From Micromonospora wenchangensis (GTDB lineage: Bacteria > Actinomycetota > Actinomycetes > Mycobacteriales > Micromonosporaceae), in assembly GCF_002210435.1 (NCBI RefSeq), contig NZ_MZMV01000009.1, forward strand, positions 1 through 64,000: DNA of 64,000 nucleotides. The letters run 5' to 3'. Under the pieces are notes generated by a model, which saw only the letters and a list, made by a program, of their open reading frames with translations, had not been told where the DNA came from and did not search any database. The translations under genes were made by a program, and so were the position numbers. Numbering within the stretch: the stretch's first letter is position 1; each line of letters starts with the position of its first letter. Shown piece after piece: positions 36,299 to 46,917 of the stretch.

Positions 36299-36694
36299 GT
36301 GCCGCTCTCGGAGCACGAGCAGCGGCTGTTCGAGCAGATCGAGCGGTCGCTTGCCGAGGACCCCAAATTCGCCTCGGCCGTGCGCGCCAGCGACCCGCGT
36401 TTCCACACGCGGCGTCGCCTGCTCGTCGCTGCCGGCGTGGTGGTCGTCGGCCTGGCCCTGTTGGTCTACGGCGCGGTGATCAAGACGCCGCCACTGGCAG
36501 TGGCGGGCTTCGTCGTCATGCTGGCCGCGCTGGGCTATGCGGTGCAGTCGCACCGGCGGGGGCAGTCACCTGACCTGCACGTGGTGGGCGGCACGACGAG
36601 TCGTCGTCGCCCGCGTGGCCGCGGCGGCCGGCGGCCGTCGCTGCTGGACCGCATGGAGGACCGGTGGCGTCAGCGCCCGGAGGGACATCGTTGA
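36299..36694 (+). CDS. DUF3040 membrane protein
   Basis: The 131-residue protein starts with GTG at 36299, 5 nt after GGAGG. The N-terminal motif MPLSEHEQRLFEQIERSLAE and then DPKFASAV followed by a basic stretch define the DUF3040 family. Two transmembrane helices (about 41-61 and 66-83) follow, then a basic cytoplasmic tail ending LLDRMEDRWRQRPEGH. Function is unknown; the family occurs across actinobacteria near cell-division or transglutaminase genes. A TAGACT hexamer at 36217 could be its promoter, leaving a leader of about 75 nt. Confidence 0.88.
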   Translation: MPLSEHEQRLFEQIERSLAEDPKFASAVRASDPRFHTRRRLLVAAGVVVVGLALLVYGAVIKTPPLAVAGFVVMLAALGYAVQSHRRGQSPDLHVVGGTTSRRRPRGRGGRRPSLLDRMEDRWRQRPEGHR

Positions 36695-36821
36695 ACCCCG
36701 TCCACCCCTGAGGTGAGCGGGCGACACCGACGACGGTAGGTGCCGGACATGGTCCGGCCACCTCCGTCGCATTTGCCTGTCCGGCGACAGCTCGCGCAGG
36801 TGGGCGAGGTAGCTACGCATG

Positions 36822-36871
36822 TGGGGCGAGGTAGCGGTATCAGTCGTTTCGGATACCGCTACCTCGCCCCA
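36822..36871. terminator. Perfect 20-bp inverted repeat between convergent genes
   Basis: TGGGGCGAGGTAGCGGTATC (36822-36841) and its exact complement (36852-36871) flank a 10-nt loop. It probably acts as a bidirectional terminator for DUF3040 and the transglutaminase operon. A partial extra arm, TGGGCGAGGTAGCT, stands at 36801-36814, and the GCGGTAT/ATACCGC core resembles the palindrome family at 29041 and 45339. Confidence 0.75.
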
Positions 36872-36914
36872 TGAGCGATCCGCCGCGCCTGACCTGCCGG
36901 CCGAGGCTGGCGGG

Positions 36915-39383
36915 TCAGGCGCGGCGGGTGGCCAGCAGGCGACGCGGGTTCCAGCGCAGCAGCAGGCGGCGCAGCCGCCCCGAGGCCGTCACCAGCCGCG
37001 CCGAGCTGTCGCCCAGCGAGGTACGCCAGCGCAGCAGCACCGACGGCGGCAGCACGGCGGCGAGCAGCCGGGTACGCCGGTCGGCCCGCGCGGCGAGAGT
37101 GCCACGTACCGTCCGCAGCGCCGGATGCAGGGGCTCGCCGGTGAGCGGGTCCCGGGCGTACCTGGCGCGTTCCTCGGCCCGGCCGAGCAGCCGTACCGCA
37201 GTGGCGGAGCCGGCGTCCTCGCCGACCGCCTCCCGGGCCAGGCGCTCGGCGGTCGCCCGGGGCGTCTCCGTCGGGTCGACCCGGACCCGGTAGTCGACCA
37301 GGGTGTCCAGCAGCTCGTCCCAGGCGGCGTGGGCGTCGGCGCGGGCCCGTTCGGCGTCCGCGCCCAGCACCGTCATCGGGATGCTCGCGCCCGCCGCGTC
37401 GTCGGGGGCCACGTCGGCCGCCACCGGGGCGGGCCGACGGTGCCGCTGCCGGCGCAACGCGCGCCGTCGCAGCGCCGGCAGCGCCAGCAGCGCCGCCAAC
37501 GCCAACACCGCCCCCACCGTCCACCAGGGCCAGGTCGGGGCCCGCTCGACGGGGGCGCCGGTGGTCGGGTCGAACCCGGCGTCGGTGTCCTTGTCGGCGG
37601 CCTCGTCGCGCTGCGGCCCGGCCGTGGCGCCCGGGTCCTCCGGCGCGGTGGGCGCGGCCGTGTCCGACGGCTCCGGGTCCGGGGCGTCGGAGTCCGGCGC
37701 CCACGCCGACCGGGTCGACCCCTGGACGCCGTACGCCGGGGTGGCGTCGAACGGCACCCAGCCGAACCGGTCGAAGTAGACCTCCGTCCAGGCGTGCAGG
37801 TTGCGGTTGGTCAGGACGGCGGTGTCGCCGTCGACGCTGCTGCCGTTGGTGAAGCCGAACGCCACCCGGGCCGGGATGCCGGCCTCCCGCACCAGCCAGG
37901 CCAGCGCCGCCGCGTACTGCTGGCAGTAGCCGACCTTGTTGGTGAGGAAGTCGACGATCTCCTGGCCGCTGGTGCCGCCCTTGGTGCTCAGCGAGTAGCT
38001 GAACCCGTTCTCCCGGGAGAAGTAGTCGTAGAGCGCCCGGACCCGGTCGTAGTCGGTGGACTTCCCCTCCACCAGCCGGTTCACCAGCAGGCTGACCTCG
38101 CGTACCTCGGGGGTGCGGGTCTGTTGCAGCCGGATCGGGTGCTCGGCCGGCAGCGGACGGGCCCGGCGCAGCGCCGCCGGGCTGTACGTCGAGCGCACGT
38201 ACTCGAAGGAGTAGCGCTTGCCCCGGGAGTTGTCCCGGTTGGAGAAGACCACCCCGAGGTTCTGGTCGTACGACCAGTTGCCGTTGAGCCCGTCGAAGCT
38301 GACCGGGTCGGTGTAGACCGGCACGAAGGGCATGTTCAGCGACCGGTTCACCTCCACGGTCGCCCGGTAGGTCTGCTGCTCCACCCCCGCCTGGGCCCGG
38401 TCGGCCGGGTCGGGCAGGTCCCGGTTCACCGGCCGGCCGTTGGGCGGGCGCACCCGGAAGCCGTCCGGACGCAGCTCGTCGGCGACACCGAAGCGCAGGT
38501 AGAACGGGTTCTGCTCGGTGGTGGTGACGGTGACCATGTCGGCCACCTCGGACTGGTTGAGCTGCCCGCTGAGGGCGGCGAAGAGGTCGATCCGGCCGGG
38601 GCCGCCGCCCTGCCCGAGGCGTCCGTTGCCGGTGCCGTTGCCGGCGGTGTTGAACTGGTCCAGCAGCCCGCCGGACATCCCGGGCACGGCCAGCGGCAGC
38701 ACCACGGCCAGCACCACCCCGACCACCGCCAGCCGGCGACCGGCGGCGGCCAGCGGGGACGACTCCCAGACGTCCACGTCGCGGCCCTCGCCGGTGAACC
38801 GGCGACCGAACCGGCGGACCCGGTCGACGTTGTCGGTCACCAGCAACCAGAGGTAGCCGGCGGCGCCGACCACGAACGGCAGCGCGGGGACGCTGTCGAC
38901 GTAGACCGCCACCGGCACCGAGTAGATGGCCAGCATCGGCAGCCCGGCCAGGGCCGGCCGGCGCAGCCCGACGGCGAGCACGTCGACCACGATCGCCACC
39001 GAGCCCACCCCGAGCACGCTGATGAACAGCAGCGGGGTGGTGTCCGGCACCTTCACCCCGTAGGAGCGCATGTCCTGCAACGAGCCCTGCGCCAGCTCAC
39101 CGAAGTGGGCAAGCGTCGCCGGGGTGGGCAGGAAGGCGACCAGTTCGCCGCCGCCAGGGAAGAGCCAGGTCAGGGCGAGCAGCAGACCGGCGAGCATGCC
39201 CAGCACCTGCCCCCACAGCGGGGCCCGGACCAGCCGGGTGAGCGCCGCCGCGCCGGCCACCACGGCGACCGCGATGGCCGACTGGATCAGCCAGGTCCAC
39301 TGCTGGAAGATCGACGACAGCGGGGCCGCGGCGAGCAGGGTCGCCGCGGCGGCCACGAAGCCGATGTTCCGGGACGCGATCAC
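36915..39383 (-). CDS. TgpA-type membrane transglutaminase-like protein (DUF3488/DUF4129)
   Basis: The 822-residue protein has about six N-terminal helices (DUF3488, residues 10-240), an extracytoplasmic transglutaminase-like domain with triad Cys in NKVGYCQQYAAALAW, His in TNRNLHAWTEVYF and Asp in WVPFDATPAYG, a Glu/Pro/Asp-rich linker, a helix (WPWWTVGAVLALAALLALPA) and a cytoplasmic DUF4129-like tail. The family is thought to crosslink or cleave exported proteins; the substrate is unknown. I chose the GTG at 39383, 7 nt after GAGAGGG. It lies downstream of the DUF58 and MoxR genes, a widespread operon. Confidence 0.88.
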   Translation of the reverse strand: MIASRNIGFVAAAATLLAAAPLSSIFQQWTWLIQSAIAVAVVAGAAALTRLVRAPLWGQVLGMLAGLLLALTWLFPGGGELVAFLPTPATLAHFGELAQGSLQDMRSYGVKVPDTTPLLFISVLGVGSVAIVVDVLAVGLRRPALAGLPMLAIYSVPVAVYVDSVPALPFVVGAAGYLWLLVTDNVDRVRRFGRRFTGEGRDVDVWESSPLAAAGRRLAVVGVVLAVVLPLAVPGMSGGLLDQFNTAGNGTGNGRLGQGGGPGRIDLFAALSGQLNQSEVADMVTVTTTEQNPFYLRFGVADELRPDGFRVRPPNGRPVNRDLPDPADRAQAGVEQQTYRATVEVNRSLNMPFVPVYTDPVSFDGLNGNWSYDQNLGVVFSNRDNSRGKRYSFEYVRSTYSPAALRRARPLPAEHPIRLQQTRTPEVREVSLLVNRLVEGKSTDYDRVRALYDYFSRENGFSYSLSTKGGTSGQEIVDFLTNKVGYCQQYAAALAWLVREAGIPARVAFGFTNGSSVDGDTAVLTNRNLHAWTEVYFDRFGWVPFDATPAYGVQGSTRSAWAPDSDAPDPEPSDTAAPTAPEDPGATAGPQRDEAADKDTDAGFDPTTGAPVERAPTWPWWTVGAVLALAALLALPALRRRALRRQRHRRPAPVAADVAPDDAAGASIPMTVLGADAERARADAHAAWDELLDTLVDYRVRVDPTETPRATAERLAREAVGEDAGSATAVRLLGRAEERARYARDPLTGEPLHPALRTVRGTLAARADRRTRLLAAVLPPSVLLRWRTSLGDSSARLVTASGRLRRLLLRWNPRRLLATRRA

Positions 39384-39509
39384 GACGTCACCCTCTCTGT
39401 CGTCGGGCGTCGGTGGCGGGGCCCACCGCACGGCGGCCGGCGACGGCGGCACGCCCGCCGGTGGCGCGGCGGACCGGCCGGTGGTGCCGGTGCGGGGCCG
39501 GTCGACGGC

Positions 39510-40808
39510 TCACCGGACGGCCCCGGCGACCGTCTCGGCGAGCGCCGCGCGCAGCGCGAAGCCCTGCGAACCGCGCCCGGCCTGCGGCCAGAGCGCCGGC
39601 AGCCGGCCGTCGTGGTCGACCCCGATGACCCGCCAGCCGCCCTGCAACAGGGACAGCGCGGCGGCGGCGTGGGCCTGTTCGGACTCGAACCGGGCCCGCT
39701 CGGGCAGGCTGAGCCAGGTGGAGCTGTGCAGCACGAAACCGACGCAGGTCGCCCCGTTGCCGCGCAACCCGCCGAGCAGCTCCGCCTCGCTGGTGGTCAG
39801 CGACCCGAACAACGCGATGATCAGGCCCCCGTCGGCGCGCTGGCGGACCCGCTGCACCAGCGTCGCCACGTCGCCGCGCTGGTCGAGCCGCACGTCGGCG
39901 AGGTGGTCGAGGAGCAGGCCGTCCCCGGTGGCCTCGCTGGCGTCGATGTCGACCCCGTCCCCGGTGACCAGGCGCAGCTTGTACCCGGCCTGGCGCAGGT
40001 GCACGGCGATGCTGGCGGCGGCGGAGACCGCCCACTCGAAACTGGCCGTCGGGCCGTCGCCCCGGTGCCCGTGCGCCCGGGTGTCCAGCACCACCGTGGC
40101 CCGGCTCTCCCAGGGCTGCTCCTCCCGGCGCACCATCAGCTCACCGGTGCGCGCGGTCGACTTCCAGTGCACCCGGCGCAGGTCGTCGCCCATCCGGTAC
40201 TCGCGGGTGGCGGCGTCGTCCTCGCCGTGCACCGCCACCGACCGGGCCCGGCTGTCGCCGCTGCCGGCGTACTCGCCGGGCAGCCGTACCGAGGGCAGCG
40301 GGGTGACCTGCGGGATCACGGTGAGCTGTTCGGTGCTGGGGAAGGCCCGGCTCAGCTCGCACAACCCGAACGGGTCGGTCATCCGGATCACCAGCGGACC
40401 CACCTCGTACCGGCCGCGCACGTCGGCGCGCACGGTGTACGCCACCGAGCTGGCCTGGTGCGCGCCGAGCCGTTCCAGCACCACCCGGGGCCGGCTGCCC
40501 AGCGCGTACGGCAGCCGGTCCTCCAGCAGCAGGGTGCCGGTGGGCAGCCGGGACATGTTCTGCAACCGCAGCACCACCCGGGAGCTGGCCCCGACCGGCA
40601 CCCGGTGCGGGTCCAGCGAGCGGTTGCAGGCCAGCTTGTACCGGGTCCGGCCGACGTAGAGCGCGGCGAGCAGCGGCAGGACGGCGAGCAGCACCGCCAC
40701 CCGGAGCAGGTCCCGTTCGCCGAGGATGCCGGCCGAGATCGTGGCGGCGATGGCCGCCGCCAGGAACGAACGGCCCCGGGTGGTCAGGCCACGCAGCCCG
40801 TCCCGCAC
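39510..40808 (-). CDS. DUF58 (vWA-like) membrane-linked protein
   Basis: The 432-residue protein has two N-terminal helices (about 13-50), a beta-rich middle and the DUF58 signature DDLRRVHWKSTARTGELMVR near residue 210, followed by a vWA-like domain with VVLDTRAHGHRG and LIIALFGSLTT. The family works with MoxR ATPases, probably in maturation or metal insertion of partner proteins; the exact role is unknown. The start is GTG at 40808, one base after the moxR stop, so the two are coupled. The downstream transglutaminase gene begins 126 bases later. Confidence 0.88.
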   Translation of the reverse strand: MRDGLRGLTTRGRSFLAAAIAATISAGILGERDLLRVAVLLAVLPLLAALYVGRTRYKLACNRSLDPHRVPVGASSRVVLRLQNMSRLPTGTLLLEDRLPYALGSRPRVVLERLGAHQASSVAYTVRADVRGRYEVGPLVIRMTDPFGLCELSRAFPSTEQLTVIPQVTPLPSVRLPGEYAGSGDSRARSVAVHGEDDAATREYRMGDDLRRVHWKSTARTGELMVRREEQPWESRATVVLDTRAHGHRGDGPTASFEWAVSAAASIAVHLRQAGYKLRLVTGDGVDIDASEATGDGLLLDHLADVRLDQRGDVATLVQRVRQRADGGLIIALFGSLTTSEAELLGGLRGNGATCVGFVLHSSTWLSLPERARFESEQAHAAAALSLLQGGWRVIGVDHDGRLPALWPQAGRGSQGFALRAALAETVAGAVR

Positions 40809-40809
40809 G

Positions 40810-41868
40810 TCACGGCCTCCGCGGCTCGAACGGCGGGCGGCCGTTGCCGGCGGCGGGGCGGGGCGTGTCGTAGCCGGTGGGGCGCTTGCGGTCCGGCGGC
40901 AGGGCCAGCCGGTGCACCAGCTCGGCGACGATCGCGTCGGTGGTGCGGCGGGCCAGCTGGGCGTCGGCCGTGGGGATGATCCGGTGGGCCAGCACCGGCA
41001 CCGCGAGCGCCTGGAGGTCGTCGGGCAGCACGTAGTCGCGGCCCTCCAGGGCGGCCACCGCGCGGGCGGTGCGCAGCAGCTGGAGGGTGGCCCGGGGGGA
41101 CGCGCCCAACCGCAGGTCAGGGGCCTCCCGGGTGGCGGTGACCAGGTCGACGGCGTACTGCTTGACGGCGTCGGCGACGTGCACGTTGCGGACGGTGGCG
41201 ATCAGGCGGCGTACCGTGTCGGCGTCGGAGACCGGGCGCAGCTCCTGCAGCGGGTCGGCGGCGCCGTGCCCGTCCAGCATGGCCAGTTCGGCGTCCGGGC
41301 CGGGGTAGCCCATCGCGATCCGGGCGGTGAACCGGTCGCGCTGCGCCTCCGGCAGGGGGTACGTCCCCTCCATCTCGATCGGGTTCTGGGTGGCGATCAC
41401 CATGAACGGGGTCTGCAACTGGTAGGTGACGCCGTCGACGGTGACCTGGCGTTCCTCCATGCACTCCAGCAGCGCGGACTGGGTCTTCGGCGAGGCCCGG
41501 TTGATCTCGTCGCCGACCACCAGGTTGGCGAAGACCGCACCGGGGCGGAACTCGAAGTCGTGCGTCTCCTGGTTGTAGACGCTGACCCCGGTGACGTCGC
41601 TGGGCAGCAGGTCGGGGGTGAACTGGATGCGCCGCACCGAACAGTCGATGGACCGGGCGAGCGCCTTGGCCAGCTTGGTCTTGCCGACGCCCGGGACGTC
41701 CTCGATCAGCAGGTGCCCCTCGGCCAGCAGGACGGCCAGGGCGAGCCGTACGGTCGCTGTCTTGCCCTCGATGACCTGCTCGATGTTGGCCACGATGGCC
41801 TCGCTGGCGGCGCGGAACTCGTCGTGCGGCAGCACACCGCCCACCTCGTCCCAGGTCTGTTGTGTCAC
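40810..41868 (-). CDS. MoxR-family AAA+ ATPase
   Basis: The 352-residue ATPase has Walker A in IEDVPGVGKTKLAKALA, Walker B in NLVVGDEINRASPKTQSALL, a sensor in FMVIATQNPIEMEGTYPLPE and an arginine-finger region in AQRDRFTARIAMGYP. MoxR proteins act as chaperone-like ATPases for DUF58/vWA partners. I chose the GTG at 41868 because AGGAGAAGG lies immediately upstream and the conserved N-terminus follows; an in-frame extension to 41964 lacks family sequence. It is the first gene of the moxR-DUF58-transglutaminase operon. Confidence 0.93.
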   Translation of the reverse strand: MTQQTWDEVGGVLPHDEFRAASEAIVANIEQVIEGKTATVRLALAVLLAEGHLLIEDVPGVGKTKLAKALARSIDCSVRRIQFTPDLLPSDVTGVSVYNQETHDFEFRPGAVFANLVVGDEINRASPKTQSALLECMEERQVTVDGVTYQLQTPFMVIATQNPIEMEGTYPLPEAQRDRFTARIAMGYPGPDAELAMLDGHGAADPLQELRPVSDADTVRRLIATVRNVHVADAVKQYAVDLVTATREAPDLRLGASPRATLQLLRTARAVAALEGRDYVLPDDLQALAVPVLAHRIIPTADAQLARRTTDAIVAELVHRLALPPDRKRPTGYDTPRPAAGNGRPPFEPRRP

Positions 41869-42130
41869 GGGCCTTCTCCTCGTCGCGACGGCAGCTCGGT
41901 AAAGAGCACCTGGACCCGTCGTTCGGTTCGCAACGGGAAGCCTCGTCTGCCGCAGGAATCGCACTGGTCTCTCAGGCTAACCATGTTTACGGTGAACGCC
42001 GAACCCTGCCGGAAGTCGGCCGGTCACGCAGCGGATATTCGTCAGGTCGGGGGACCGGACGCGGCCGGGCGACCACGGAAGGTGACGGCCGTGCGGTGGA
42101 TGTGCCGGGCGGTCGACCGACGCCACGGGG

Positions 42131-42136
42131 TACACT
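42131..42136 (+). promoter_or_regulatory. -10 hexamer TACACT of the leuS leader
   Basis: TACACT ends 7 nt before the leader-peptide ATG at 42144, so the leader peptide is probably translated from a leaderless mRNA. Confidence 0.55.
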
Positions 42137-42143
42137 CCCGGAC

Positions 42144-42182
42144 ATGGCCGGAGTCTTCCTGCTTCTTACCGGGCCGTGCTGA
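42144..42182 (+). CDS. leuS leader peptide, 12 aa with three Leu codons
   Basis: The frame encodes MAGVFLLLTGPC and stops at TGA 42182. Leu 6-8 use CTG, CTT, CTT; CTT is rare in this GC-rich genome, which would sharpen stalling when Leu-tRNA is scarce. Its 3' end overlaps the left arm of a hairpin (42171-42206), and an intrinsic terminator follows at 42208-42232, so translation can govern which structure forms. The downstream gene is leucyl-tRNA synthetase. I read it as a ribosome-mediated attenuator. Evidence is structural only; no homologue search was possible. Confidence 0.78.
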   Translation: MAGVFLLLTGPC

Positions 42183-42211
42183 TGCGCTGACGCGCGACAG
42201 CACGGCGGCCC
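42171..42211 (+). promoter_or_regulatory. Candidate antiterminator hairpin of the leuS leader
   Basis: GGGCCGTGCT (42171-42180) can pair with AGCACGGC (42199-42206) and, after a GG bulge, with CCC (42209-42211). The last pairs use the left arm of the terminator, making the two structures mutually exclusive. A ribosome finishing the leader peptide would cover the left arm. Confidence 0.6.
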
Positions 42212-42232
42212 CTCCTGTGCGAGGGGCTTTTT
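42208..42232 (+). terminator. Intrinsic terminator (attenuator) before leuS
   Basis: GCCCCTC (42208-42214), a 6-nt loop, GAGGGGC (42221-42227) and TTTTT (42228-42232) form a textbook Rho-independent terminator, rare in this window. It lies 134 bases before the leuS ATG, inside the leuS leader. Confidence 0.88.
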
Positions 42233-42366
42233 CGTGCCCGCGGCAGGGTCTGCGCGGGCCCGATGCTCCCCCCGACCCGCCCGACCGCGCCGGTCCCGCC
42301 CGAGGGCACCGGTCCCCGACGACCGCGTGAGCGCGACACGACCGCGACGACCGCCAAGGAGAAGGC

Positions 42367-45231
<2,865 letters not shown>

Positions 45232-45338
45232 CGCTGCCGTCCGCCGGTGGCGGGAGACTCGCGTGGCCAGCCCGGCCGGTCGGCTTGTGGGGCCGCGGTA
45301 ACGTGCGGTGACGGCGGGCCGGGGCAACTGTCGACGTG

Positions 45339-45386
45339 GAGCGGTATGCCCGAGAGTCATAAATATGACGCTCAGGCATACCGCTC
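45339..45386. repeat. Palindromic repeat element, copy 2
   Basis: A 48-bp near-palindrome. Outer arms GAGCGGTATGCC (45339-45350) and GGCATACCGCTC (45375-45386), inner GAG/CTC (352-354 with 371-373 of this kb), and core GTCATA-AA-TATGAC. Outer arms and core match copy 1 at 29041-29092, while the intervening bases differ. It lies between the convergent leuS and TVP38-type genes. Confidence 0.9.
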
Positions 45387-45482
45387 ACCCGACCCGACCA
45401 TCCGCAGGGACCGTCCCGGGCTGCCGCCCGCCGCCTGGCTGTCGCCTGGGGCGCCGCCCACCTTCAGGCCGGTTCCGCCCGG

Positions 45483-46178
45483 TCAGGGGCGCGGGTCGGC
45501 GACCACGGACCGGCGGGCGCGCTCCGCCCGCCACCACTGGTACGCCAGCACCGCGCTGGCGATCAGCCCGAGGCTGGCCGGGGCGGCGGCGTACCAGTTG
45601 ATGCTGCCGGGGGAACTGGCCGCCGCGCCGATGGCGGCGTAGCCGAAGGCGGTCGGGGCGGAGGCCAGCACGCTGCCGACCAGGAACGGCAGCACCCGCG
45701 CCCCGGTGGTGCCGTAGCCGTAGCTGACCAGCCCGAACCCGGCGATCGGCAGCATCCGTACGGTGACCACCCCGAGCACGCTCTGCCTGGCGAACCAGCC
45801 GTCGAGCCGGGCCAGCCGGCCGCGTACCCGCTCGGCGACGAACTCCCGGCCCAGCACCCGGCCGACGGCGAAGCCGAGCGCGGCGGCCAGCAGCGCCGCG
45901 CCGAGCGCGTACGCCGCGCCCTCCACCGCGCCGAACACCGCCCCCGCCGCCAGCGTGACGAAGGTCCGGGGGACCAGCGCCACCAGCAGCAGCGCCCCGA
46001 CCACCACGCCCACCACGGGGGCGTACCCGCCGAGCGGGTCGGCCAGCCGGGGCAGCTCGGCGACGTCCGGGTGGGGCGTCACCAGCAGCAGCACCACGAA
46101 CCCCGCCAGCATGACCAGCAGCAGGGCGAACCGACGTGCCGACGGCTGGCGAAGCAGCCGCCGGACGGCGGAGGTCAC
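45483..46178 (-). CDS. TVP38/TMEM64 (SNARE-associated, DedA-like) membrane protein
   Basis: The 231-residue protein has about six hydrophobic segments. The family core is visible in LVPRTFVTLAAGAVFGAVEG, ALGFAVGRVLGREFVAERVR, RQSVLGVVTVRMLPIAGFGL and a central YGYGTTGARVLPFLVGSVLA. TVP38/DedA-like proteins are implicated in lipid scrambling or flipping, including undecaprenyl phosphate in some members. Its location directly after murT-gatD suggests an envelope role, though no specific activity can be read. The start is GTG at 46178, 16 bases after the gatD stop. Confidence 0.85.
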   Translation of the reverse strand: MTSAVRRLLRQPSARRFALLLVMLAGFVVLLLVTPHPDVAELPRLADPLGGYAPVVGVVVGALLLVALVPRTFVTLAAGAVFGAVEGAAYALGAALLAAALGFAVGRVLGREFVAERVRGRLARLDGWFARQSVLGVVTVRMLPIAGFGLVSYGYGTTGARVLPFLVGSVLASAPTAFGYAAIGAAASSPGSINWYAAAPASLGLIASAVLAYQWWRAERARRSVVADPRP

Positions 46179-46194
46179 GGGCGGGCGGCGGACA

Positions 46195-46917
46195 TCACGG
46201 GCGGGCGGCGGCGGCCACGGCGGCGCGGCGTTCGGTGCGCAGCCGCTCGGCCCAGGTGTCGTCCAGCGGCGGGAGCTGGTGCGCGCCGGTGGCCCAGCGC
46301 AGCAGCAGGTCGGCCAGGGCGGGGTTGCGGGCCAGCGCCGGCCCGTGCGAATACGTGCCCAGCAGTTTGCCCCGCCAGGCGCCCTCGGTGACGCCGTCGT
46401 TGCCGATCCCGGCACTGACCCGGGCCAGCGGCGACACGCCGGGGCCGAGGTGGGTGCGACCGCCGTGGTTCTCGAACCCGGATAGCGGCGGCACGCCCAG
46501 CCGGGGGTCGATCTCGCCGGCCAGCTCGCCGACCGCCCGGGTGGGACCCCGGTCGGAGGAGAGGTCGAGCAGCTCCAGCCCGGCGCACCGGGTGCCCTTG
46601 GCGAAGAAGGAGGTGCCGAGGAGCTGGTAGCCGGCGCAGACGCCGAACACCACCGAGCCCTGGGCGACCGCCCGGTGCAGGCCGCCGTCGGCGAGCAGCC
46701 GCTGCGCGCCGAGCGCCTGCGGGCCGTCCTCGCCGCCGCCGAGCAGGTAGATGTCGGCGGTGGCGGGCAGCCGCTGGTCGGAGCGGACCTCCAGCACCTC
46801 GACCGGCATCCCGCGCTGCTGCGCCCGGCGGGCCAGGATCAGCAGGTTGCCCCGGTCGCCGTAGGTGGAGAGCAGGTCGGGGTAGATCCAGACGATACGC
46901 AGGCTCTCAGTTGACAC
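46195..46917 (-). CDS. gatD: GatD, glutaminase subunit of lipid II isoglutaminyl synthase
   Basis: The 240-residue class I glutamine amidotransferase releases ammonia that MurT uses to amidate the alpha-carboxyl of D-Glu in lipid II. The nucleophile is in SVVFGVCAGYQLLG and the His ligand in FENHGGRTHLG or TYSHGPAL near residue 190. The N-terminus LRIVWIYPDLLSTYGDRGNL is typical of GatD. The start is GTG at 46917, overlapping the murT end by 11 bases, so subunits are made in a coupled way. The amidated product increases crosslinking and resistance to lysozyme in relatives (family knowledge). Confidence 0.93.
   Translation of the reverse strand: MSTESLRIVWIYPDLLSTYGDRGNLLILARRAQQRGMPVEVLEVRSDQRLPATADIYLLGGGEDGPQALGAQRLLADGGLHRAVAQGSVVFGVCAGYQLLGTSFFAKGTRCAGLELLDLSSDRGPTRAVGELAGEIDPRLGVPPLSGFENHGGRTHLGPGVSPLARVSAGIGNDGVTEGAWRGKLLGTYSHGPALARNPALADLLLRWATGAHQLPPLDDTWAERLRTERRAAVAAAARP

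Noticed and set aside
36819..40979. A 1386-codon plus-strand open frame over the transglutaminase operon
   Set aside because: It is antisense to two genes with clear catalytic motifs; the translated sequence is low-complexity.
41869..42366. T-box riboswitch for leuS
   Set aside because: No T-box core sequence (AGGGTGGNACCGCG) or specifier stem was found; the leader-peptide and terminator arrangement fits better.
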